DNA of 64,000 nt from Dyella telluris. Its GTDB lineage: Bacteria; Pseudomonadota; Gammaproteobacteria; Xanthomonadales; Rhodanobacteraceae. Below, piece after piece: positions 33,019-41,300 of the stretch. The notes under the pieces were generated by a model that saw nothing but the letters and a program-made list of their open reading frames with translations, searched no databases and had not been told where the DNA came from. The translations under genes and the position numbers were made by a program. Location of the stretch: positions 4,836,001 through 4,900,000 of the forward strand of contig NZ_CP060412.1 in the NCBI RefSeq assembly GCF_014297575.1, read 5' to 3'. How positions within the stretch are numbered: the stretch's first letter is position 1; each line of letters opens with the position of its first letter.

Positions 33019-33324
33019 TCACTTAGGCCCTTTTCGCCGGCCTTTTTCCTGCCCACCCAAAACCCGTTCAATCTCGGTGGCCCACTGCACGAGATCCGCC
33101 CCGCAAGCATTGCACCAATCGCGGATTTGAAGCCCATCCAAACGGATTACTCCTCGTTCGGCCGAGGTGACGTAGTTCTGAGAGCGCCCTAGTCGTTCGG
33201 CCAACGCGACCTGAGTAAATCCATGGCGTTGGCGCAGCTCTCGAAGCATGCTCAAAAAAACCTGATTTTCCGGCCGGTAGAGGGACTTTGGAGCCCGCTC
33301 GGCCAGTTCGTGAGCCCGTCCCAT
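33019..33324 (-). CDS. XRE-family helix-turn-helix regulator
   Basis: This 101-residue DNA-binding protein has a lambda-repressor-like domain in its centre: FLSMLRELRQRHGFTQVALA, then ERLGRSQNYVTSAERGVIRL, the standard XRE helix-turn-helix. The C-terminus is basic (GGQEKGRRKGPK). It lacks a peptidase or toxin partner. It is divergent from the lipoprotein gene. A palindrome, GCCAATTTTTAGTTGGC at about 33409-33425, in the spacer could be its operator. Confidence 0.88.
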   Translation of the reverse strand: MGRAHELAERAPKSLYRPENQVFLSMLRELRQRHGFTQVALAERLGRSQNYVTSAERGVIRLDGLQIRDWCNACGADLVQWATEIERVLGGQEKGRRKGPK

Positions 33325-33565
33325 CGGCCCGCTCCAAAACCAGTCGGACCCCTACCCTATAACCCGACCTTCAATACACCGTCTTTGTGTTTTAGGGTAC
33401 CTTGGAAGCAGCCAATTTTTAGTTGGCACCAATGGGCTGGAACAGGCTTGTCGTGACTGGCTCAGGCCTGGTCTGGCCTGCCCTCCCAATGCTCGACCCC
33501 GCGTCGCACACAGCGACATCACGAGAACAGGGCTTTGCCCAAGAGACAAGGAATAGGTACCAGCG

Positions 33566-34345
33566 ATGGAACTACGTCATATCGCGACCCTGACAGTCGC
33601 ATGCATAGGTCTTGCTGCCTGCGGAAGCAGTTCAATCAACAAGGTGAAAAGCAGCCCGATCAGCAATGGGCAGGCCTTTACCGTGGGCCAAGCACTGGAC
33701 AACCGAAAGGTGTGTGCGGCCACCTCGTGGGACACACATAAGGACGAGCGAAACCGCGAGATTGTTGAGTATCGCTGCGAGTTGAAGGACGCAACGACTT
33801 ACTTCAAGACTCAGACGACAGAGTGGTTAGCCAGTAACGAACAGCACGTTAAGGATGTCGCGGACGTCTACGACGGGAAGTTGCAACAGATGAAGGCCGA
33901 AGTCGATGAGGCAAAGGCACGGCTGGCTCAGGCCCAGGCGAATAAATCTTCAACAGCTGATGCGCAGACCGACTTCGATAGCCTGATTCGCGGCATTCAA
34001 AACCAGATTGACTCCGGGCAGACCCAGCTCGATGAGTACACCAAAACCTACGATCAGTTCAAAAGGGAGGCGGCTGTCGAGCGAGATCAGTCAAATTCGT
34101 TCATCAGTGGCTTCGCCGCAGTTGCGAAATCGGAGGAGGTGTACCAATGGACTATAGGCCCGAGCGGCGACCCGGTGCTGATCTACGGCAGTTACGTTCT
34201 GGAGGACAGGAGTGGCAATGTGATCAAGGAGGTGCGGTACTTCCGGCCGGACATTCGCATGGACAGCGTCGTTGCCAACAAAGCCAACAACTATGGTGAA
34301 TACAACGGCGGCGACACCACGGCATTGTTCAAGGGGATGCTGTAA
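33566..34345 (+). CDS. Coiled-coil lipoprotein
   Basis: This 259-residue lipoprotein has the signal MELRHIATLTVACIGLAAC with lipobox LAAC and acylated Cys19. The middle (about residues 85-170) is a coiled coil (KLQQMKAEVDEAKARLAQAQ, later NQIDSGQTQLDEYTKTYDQF). The C-terminal part is a compact beta domain (WTIGPSGDPVLIYGSYVLED). An outer-membrane or inner-membrane anchored periplasmic protein is expected. No family recognised; a surface exclusion or envelope defence role is conceivable on an island but unsupported. Confidence 0.75.
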   Translation: MELRHIATLTVACIGLAACGSSSINKVKSSPISNGQAFTVGQALDNRKVCAATSWDTHKDERNREIVEYRCELKDATTYFKTQTTEWLASNEQHVKDVADVYDGKLQQMKAEVDEAKARLAQAQANKSSTADAQTDFDSLIRGIQNQIDSGQTQLDEYTKTYDQFKREAAVERDQSNSFISGFAAVAKSEEVYQWTIGPSGDPVLIYGSYVLEDRSGNVIKEVRYFRPDIRMDSVVANKANNYGEYNGGDTTALFKGML

Positions 34346-34402
34346 CTATTCCTGTACGAGGCCGAGGGGTGGTCGCTAAGCCACCCCGCGTCTCGGTTCG
34401 CA

Positions 34403-34432
34403 GAGGGCGCACAGGACAACCTGTGCGCCCTC
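34403..34432. terminator. 13-bp hairpin between convergent genes
   Basis: A perfect stem GAGGGCGCACAGG / CCTGTGCGCCCTC around ACAA. There is no T-run on either side. It lies between the lipoprotein and DUF2971 stops and probably blocks convergent readthrough. Confidence 0.6.
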
Positions 34433-34484
34433 GCCTACCCTCGCGATCCGGCGCCACCTCCTGAACCAGAGCATCCAACCTGGT

Positions 34485-35381
34485 TCATGTGCCGTCGGGC
34501 GCATCCTCCAACACATAGTCGTGGATGGCCCGCACGACCTGCTTTTGACGCACCGGCGGCAAGCCGAGCTTGGCGCGCTCCTCAAGCAGTCCATTGACCA
34601 CTTCGCGCGCTTGATCGCCCGCGGCGCAACCGAAGACGACTGCCGTGACCGCTTCCGCGGGGAAGTCGAGATGGCGATGCGACGACGAGGGAATGGCGAC
34701 ACGCCACTCTTCTTCGTATTCCCAGTGTTTCGATTTGCGAAAGATGGGTGCAATCACGTCGTGCGGATCAACGCTCGGATAGTCCAACTTGGGCAGTGGG
34801 CCGCCGTATTCCACCTTTTTGCACAGCCCAAACAGGTTAATGCCGTGAGCCACATCGAACTCGATACAAACGCCCTTGTGGCTCTGGCCGTAGTGTGACC
34901 ACATCAAGGTATTTTTGTAGGATTCGGCGAAACAGCAGATCCCAACCGCTTGCAGCCGCTGATGGCTGTCGTCGTTCGCGACCTGCTGAATGCCTGCCGC
35001 ACCCAACCGGGCCATGCCGTCCGCAAGACGTGCCAAATCGGCACGAGTCGCACCTTGGGCAACCGCAGTGCGAACGAGATAGGCATGTACTTCGTCCATA
35101 GCACCCAGCGTGCCGAACTGAAAGCGACACTCAAACGGATCGTTGAAGTCACTGGGGGCGCGAAGAAAAACTTGCGAATTGACCAGCATGTCCCGCAAAT
35201 TGCGCTCGTCATTTGGGCCGTCAAAGCCCCGGTAATGGTAGAGGTGGCTTGGCAGGCGGGAATGCAGCTCAGCCAGCCGTTGCCTACGTTCCTCATGGGA
35301 CAGCGCCTCGAACTCTCGCAAGTTCTCTCGCATCCTCTCGACATACGTTGCGGCACTACCTGTCATCAATTCACGCTCCAT
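34485..35381 (-). CDS. DUF2971 domain protein
   Basis: This 298-residue protein has a DUF2971 domain, a family often found in defence islands and thought to be nucleotide- or stress-related, with no defined activity. Family marks are LYHYRGFDG near residue 50, FLRAPSDFNDPFECRF, then CCFAESYKNTLMWSHYGQSH with conserved Trp-Ser-His-Tyr, and EYEEEWRVAI. ATG 35381 with AGAGG is used; other in-frame starts lie up- and downstream. It is divergent from the SMC-like ATPase across 392 bp, which could make a co-regulated pair. Confidence 0.88.
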   Translation of the reverse strand: MERELMTGSAATYVERMRENLREFEALSHEERRQRLAELHSRLPSHLYHYRGFDGPNDERNLRDMLVNSQVFLRAPSDFNDPFECRFQFGTLGAMDEVHAYLVRTAVAQGATRADLARLADGMARLGAAGIQQVANDDSHQRLQAVGICCFAESYKNTLMWSHYGQSHKGVCIEFDVAHGINLFGLCKKVEYGGPLPKLDYPSVDPHDVIAPIFRKSKHWEYEEEWRVAIPSSSHRHLDFPAEAVTAVVFGCAAGDQAREVVNGLLEERAKLGLPPVRQKQVVRAIHDYVLEDAPDGT

Positions 35382-35773
35382 AGGGGCCTCTGGCCGAGCG
35401 CGAATTATCCGTTGCGATATCGCCTTGTCCATACCCGCGCGTGCACGTCCGCGGAGTCGGCCAGGTGAGGCCAAGTGCGCCACCAACTGGGTGCGTGGCT
35501 GGCCGTCTGGCCCTTTCAGGCCGCAGCGGATGCTCGAGTCGATGCAGCCACGCTTCCTGCTCGAAATACTGCGAGCTGGGCGTTCCCGCCCCCCCCCTGG
35601 GGGGCTGATTCAGCCCCTTTCGATGACCCATCCGCCCTTGTTCGGCGGGCAATCGGGCTGTGCTGTTAGCACAACGACCAAAGCCGACCGACCCGTCGCA
35701 GTCCCGCCAGGCACGACTCGCCACATGAGAGTGATAGTCGGCAAAATAGCCCCACAGGAACAGGGGGGCCAAG
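35382..35773. other. Divergent intergenic region (DUF2971 / SMC-like ATPase)
   Basis: These 392 bp hold the promoters of both flanking genes. A C-run with G-run (CCCCCCCCCTGGGGGG, about 35590-35605) forms a short palindrome-like slippage-prone tract. No gene seen. Confidence 0.5.
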
Positions 35774-38335
35774 ATGGCACTGACAGAGGAATTTCATCGT
35801 TTCCAGACTTGGCTTGACGGCAAACAGCCGTCAGACGACGTGCGTAGGGTTAGCTCCATCATTGAGCATAACCTGACCGCTGTTGCCGAGACACGCCATG
35901 CCGGCGGTCAACGCTCTCGTCTCTTGGCCCCCCTCTTACGCCAGGACTGGGCCGCTGATCACACTCCAGTACCAACGGCTACAGGCACAACGACGGCTAT
36001 CAACTGGAACCGCATAACGGAATTGAAGGTGGGCCCATTTCGCGGCTTCCGACGCCCGGAAGTTTTCGATATTGACCATCCGGTCGTTCTCATCCTCGGT
36101 GCCAATGGCACGGGCAAAAGCAGTCTCTGCGAAGCTATTGAGCTTGCCCTACTTGGCCGGGTCGAGGAAGAGCGAGAACGTTCAGTCAAGCGCTATCTCG
36201 ATAACATCCATGAAGGGCGGCATGTGCCGCCGCAATTGCAGGTGAATGCCAACGGCAAGAACGTAACAATCCGGCCGGATGAAGAGCTCTACCGCTTCAT
36301 CATCATCGAACGCAACCGCATTGAGGGATTTGCCCGCATTGGTGCCCGGGGAACGGCGAAGGCGACACCGTTGGTCGCCGCTCTCTTCGGCCTCAGCGAG
36401 TTCGACGAATTTGTCACGCGCTTTGGAAACACGCTGGACTCGCATCTCACACTGACAAGACCCAAAGCCGATCAGCTCGCACTGCTGAAGGCTGGCATTA
36501 CCGAAGACCAACGCAAGATCGACTCTGTCCAAGCGACGCACCAGGCCTTCAACCAAGAACGCATGGCCATTGCCGAGAGTTTTGAATCGGGCCTGACCTA
36601 CGAAGCACTGCGAGCACGGATCGGAACGTCGGAGCAACCCGGCAGGCTCAGCGAGATCAAGACAGCGCTGGCGAAGCCACTGCCCTCGCCGACGGGAGTA
36701 GCGGTCCAAACCCTGATCAAGTTGAGGCGTGAAGGCAGGGATCTCAAACAACAAGTCGCAGTCGCGCACGAGGGACTGGCGGCACGCAGCCGAGAGATTT
36801 CATTTCGAGATCTCTATCAGGCGGTCGTCAACATGGAGGGTACGTCCCCCGACCTTTGCCCAGCCTGCGAGACGCCACTAGATTCAGTTACCACCAATCC
36901 GTTTCATCGCGCGACGCAGGGCCTTGCTGCCCTACAGGAGTTGGCAGCGCTGGAAGCGCGCGCTACTGCAGCTCGATCACGGGCAGAGGGTGTTTGGGGA
37001 AAATTGATCCAAGCCATTGAGACCACCATCAGCAAGGCTGCCTCTCTGGCGCCTGCCATTGAGTTGCCAGCCTTTGATCCGGCGAAGGACACATATGGTG
37101 CAGCGGACTGGCACAAGCTGTTGGCGGCCGCCAGAGCCCTCCAACGCCAGGATCAGGCGCTTGCGCTCGAACAGACACGTCGCCAGGAACTAGAGTCGGA
37201 GAGAGACCGTCTTCAAGCCGCCAGGACGGAACTGGCGCAGGTGCATGGCCGCCAGGTTCAGTTTGATGCAGACGTTACAGAGGCCCGCACTCGACTAGCA
37301 GTATTTGAGCAGGACAATGCCAAGCTTCAAGAAGAAGTGAACACTGAGGCTACCGAACACCAGATACAAGTGCGGATCGGCGAAGCCTACAAGGGATTTC
37401 TTGAGGCATTAAAGGCCTATCGTGAAGGACTGCCGGAACAGCTGATGGCAGATCTCAATGAGGTCACCATTGACATCTACAATCGCTTCAACCACCTGGA
37501 TGCACCCTCGGATCTCATCCATGCATTACGCCTTCCACTTCGCGGCGGTGATGCCATTGAGGTTGCCTTCAATGGCGACCCGAGTCGTTGGCACAATGCA
37601 CTTGCTATTCTGAGCGAAGGGCACCTGCGTTGCTTGGGAATGGCCATTCTTCTGGCGAAGAACGTCAAGCTCAAGCTACCCGTCGTCTTGCTCGATGATG
37701 CCGTTAATGCCATTGACCACGATCATCGGGAGGGGATCCGCAACACGCTTTTTGGGCATCCCGACCTAATCAAGAAGCAATGGATCATCACCTGCCATAG
37801 CAATGAATTCATTAAGGACATTCACAACAACCACGCCAAGGGCGCATCGCTGTATGTCCTTCGCCATCACGCTGGCGATCATCATCCGATTGTGACCGGA
37901 GGAAGTACGCGCAACTACCTGCAGCTGGCAACGCAGCAGGTGGATGACGGAAACGCGCGATTCGCGCTCGCGCATTGTCGGCGTGCACTCGAGAATCTCG
38001 TGACACGATCTTGGAAGAAGCTAGCAGAACAGATACCGGCTGCCTCGACTCTCGCACTAACACTAAGTCGTCCAGGAGCATCACCTGAACTTAGTAATGT
38101 CACCCAAGGTTTGGTCAAAGCCTTGAATCAAGGCATTGCAAGCGGCGGCCTGGTCGAGCCATGGGTGACCAGAAGGGACCGCCTGGAATCCATCCTTAAG
38201 GCCAAGCCAAATTCATTGGCCTGGATGTCGCTCAACAAGGGCACGCATGAGGAAGCGGACCGAGAGGACTTCGAGGAACCCACAGTCCGCCGCATCCTTG
38301 GCGCTCTAAACGACCTGGACGCCACATTTCCGTAA
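35774..38335 (+). CDS. SMC/Rad50-like AAA ATPase with zinc hook
   Basis: This 853-residue ABC-type ATPase follows the Rad50/SbcC plan. After an N-terminal helical domain (1-80), Walker A is GANGTGKSS (about residues 109-117). Coiled-coil arms surround a hook CPAC near 363-366. The second arm has heptads (QTRRQELESERDRLQAARTE). The C-terminal lobe has the signature LSEGHLRCLGMA near 612, Walker B LPVVLLDDAV near 638 and the switch His in TCHSNEF near 675. A C-terminal helical extension (about 690-853) is not part of Rad50. No SbcD-like nuclease is adjacent. GGGGGGCCAAG precedes the ATG. It converges with the Type ISP gene. Confidence 0.9.
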   Translation: MALTEEFHRFQTWLDGKQPSDDVRRVSSIIEHNLTAVAETRHAGGQRSRLLAPLLRQDWAADHTPVPTATGTTTAINWNRITELKVGPFRGFRRPEVFDIDHPVVLILGANGTGKSSLCEAIELALLGRVEEERERSVKRYLDNIHEGRHVPPQLQVNANGKNVTIRPDEELYRFIIIERNRIEGFARIGARGTAKATPLVAALFGLSEFDEFVTRFGNTLDSHLTLTRPKADQLALLKAGITEDQRKIDSVQATHQAFNQERMAIAESFESGLTYEALRARIGTSEQPGRLSEIKTALAKPLPSPTGVAVQTLIKLRREGRDLKQQVAVAHEGLAARSREISFRDLYQAVVNMEGTSPDLCPACETPLDSVTTNPFHRATQGLAALQELAALEARATAARSRAEGVWGKLIQAIETTISKAASLAPAIELPAFDPAKDTYGAADWHKLLAAARALQRQDQALALEQTRRQELESERDRLQAARTELAQVHGRQVQFDADVTEARTRLAVFEQDNAKLQEEVNTEATEHQIQVRIGEAYKGFLEALKAYREGLPEQLMADLNEVTIDIYNRFNHLDAPSDLIHALRLPLRGGDAIEVAFNGDPSRWHNALAILSEGHLRCLGMAILLAKNVKLKLPVVLLDDAVNAIDHDHREGIRNTLFGHPDLIKKQWIITCHSNEFIKDIHNNHAKGASLYVLRHHAGDHHPIVTGGSTRNYLQLATQQVDDGNARFALAHCRRALENLVTRSWKKLAEQIPAASTLALTLSRPGASPELSNVTQGLVKALNQGIASGGLVEPWVTRRDRLESILKAKPNSLAWMSLNKGTHEEADREDFEEPTVRRILGALNDLDATFP

Positions 38336-38354
38336 TAGGGTAATTCTGGAATAT

Positions 38355-38380
38355 CGGGTCAGACCAAGGGGTCTGACCCG
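38355..38380. terminator. Hairpin between convergent defence genes
   Basis: An 11-bp perfect stem CGGGTCAGACC / GGTCTGACCCG around AAGG. It lies between the SMC-like and Type ISP stops, which are 52 bp apart. Confidence 0.7.
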
Positions 38381-38387
38381 TTGCACC

Positions 38388-41300
38388 TCAGACGTGCAAC
38401 TTCGGAAGCCCGCGCACGATCTTGATCGTCTCTAGGCTCACGGTGATCACGCGAAGAAAGAGGTCCAATGGATAACGTGGGTTCTTCATCGTCTCAATGG
38501 CCCAATCATTGGCATCGTCAACGATCCCACTAGCCTTATCTAGTTCCTTGCACTGGCGCTCGGTCACCCAGACCAAAGCAGGCTTGCCGTTGACCACATA
38601 GTCGTAGGCTTCCGCCGGGATGCCCCTGACGGTGATGAAGTTGTTGTAAATCAAGGTACTCAAGTCCTTCTCTTTCCCCTTCTTCGGCACCTTCATCTTT
38701 ACGACCCGATAGTCCTCATCGGACAGGACTCTGCCGCCCGTATCGATCTGAGCGGCATACGGGGACGCACGATCATAATTGATGTGCAAATCGGCGAGAT
38801 CGCGTCCAGCCCTGGATAGCAGCCAAAAATCACTAGCTTGCTTGACACAAGGAATTCGAGCCAATTCCTTGGAGAGATTATCGGCATAGCGCTCCCGATA
38901 ATCCGGCACATGGAATAGACCATAGACGTAGTAAAAAATGTCTTCCTTACTGATTTCCTCACCCGGATATGCGCTTTGGAAGTGCGCCAGCCCGTCATCC
39001 GTGATTGCATCTCGTCGACCCGCCGGCTTCTTATCCTCTCCTGAGAAGAGGCCTTCCGGGCTCTCTGCCTCGCCGTCCACGCCATCGTAAAGATAGAGCG
39101 GAAAGCACTGTCCGCCGTGCAGGTAGTGTAGGTTTGGGACCACATCAACCATCGATACCGTAAATGGCAATGTTTCACCCGGACCGTGAATCACAATCAA
39201 TCGATTGCTGGCAGACGCATCCGGAAGCAACCGTGGCATCTGCAAGACCATCTCATTGAAGCGGCGATTGAAGTAGAACCACTGTTTGTTGAAGGGTCGA
39301 TAGATACCCTGGATCACATCGTCAGCTTGGAACTGATAAGTCTTGCCCTTCAACAATTCTTGCTTCAGGCCACGAGACCAACTGATCTTGGTTGCATCAG
39401 CGCCGACAAATCCATCCACATTCGCTGCACGCGTTTTCCGATCCGCGTTGCCATAGGCCTCTGAAAAACGGCCAACTTCTTCGTTGTAGAAAGCGATCAT
39501 GGATCGCATGTTGGCCTCAAGAGTGCCCCTTGAAGCGTTGTAGCACCAGCTATCGCGCGACGTAAACACGCCTAGAGAGTAGTTCTCGAAAAGACGAGGA
39601 CCATCCCCCTTCTTATCGCCTATGGCGATGAATTGGGCGAAGCGATCGTCTCGCTGCCTGAGCCAATCTCCATGTTGATTTGGAGTGATGTGAACCCATC
39701 CCCCCGCCTTATCGATCCCGACGATACTTTTGAAGTCATCAATCTTTTGCAACTTCTCTTCGCGGGAGAGGTAGTCCCCAATATCGTGAAACCGGATCAA
39801 GCCATGCTCCTTGGCTGCCGGATTTTTCACCAAAAGCGTTATCGCGATGGGAGCTCGACTTCCACCCGCAAAGATCTTTCCGCCTTCTCTTCGCGAAAGC
39901 TCACCCAGCGTGCGTTGATTTCCACGCAAATGAAACACATGGATGCTGGAAAACTCCTCGGCCAAGGTCTTCCTTAATCCGTCGGTTCCATTGGCATCCA
40001 GGAAGCCACCGTTCGTGACAAAGCCGATCACTCCACTGTCGCCAAGCCGATCCGTGGCCCAGCGAATCGCGCGGATGTAACTATCGTAGAGATTGCGAGA
40101 CAGCGTCGCATTTGAGCGCGCCGCATATGTCTCCGCAATTCGCTGATCAAGATGCTTGTATTCAAGATTCTTGTTGTTCTCGTTCGCATCATCCTGCCCC
40201 ACCGCATAGGGTGGATTACCCAGAATGACTCGAATATCCAGACTTCTCTGACGTTTGCGACGGCTGCTATTGTCCACGAGGATTTGGTCAACCAGATCCT
40301 CCTTCTCATACATTTGAAACGTATCAGTTAGGCAGATACCCTCGAAAGGCTCGTATTCACCTCCGACCAAGTCGTGATACGCCTCTTCGATGTTGATCGC
40401 CGCGATGTAGTAAGCCAGCAGCACAATCTCGTTGGCGTGGATCTCGCTTTTGTACTTGTAAGGCAGTTGCTCCCGTGAAATCAGCCCGCTCTGCAAGAGA
40501 CGAGTGATGAAGGTTCCCGTCCCTGTGAACGGATCGAGGATATGGACGTTCTTGTCACCAAGCGACTGACCAAATTCAGCCTGAAGCAGGTGTGCAACGC
40601 TGTGAATAATGAAGTCAACAACCTCTACCGGGGTGTAGACGATGCCCAGCTTGTCCCTCAATTTCGGAAAAGCGTTCGCAAAAAACTTGTCATACAGCTC
40701 CACGACGATCTTTTGCTTGCCCTCAGCAGTTTTCAGACCCGAAGCTCGTTCGCGAACACTCTCGTAGAACTCCTCAAGCGTGTCGGCCTCCTTGTCCAGC
40801 CGATGCTCGTTTAAAGCGTTCAACACACCCTGCATTGCTTGGCTCATTGGGTTGTGCTGGGCAAAGCTATATCCAGCAAACAGCGCATCGAAGACCGGCT
40901 TCGTAATGAGGTGTTGCGCCAGCATTTCGATGACTTCCTCATCGGTAATGCTGTCATTCAAGTCGTCGCGCAGCTCCGCAGCGAATGCATCGAACGCTGC
41001 ACGCTCAGACGTGTTGTTGGGATTTGCGACAATTTCCCGGATGCGACTGATGTGGGTACGGGCAATCTTGTCGATATCCTTGACCCACTTCTCCCAGTAG
41101 TGGCGATCACCACACTTCTGAACAATCTTGGCGTAGATTGCCTTCTCAATGATGCCGATCTCGAAGGCCAGCTGGCCCTGGTCGGGCTTCTCGCCATACT
41201 TGGGCTCGGGCGACCCAATGCCGAACTGACCTCTTCCTGCCGCTCGGTTCGACTTTCCAACCGAGGCATTAGCCACTTTGCGCTGCACCTTGTCGGTGAC

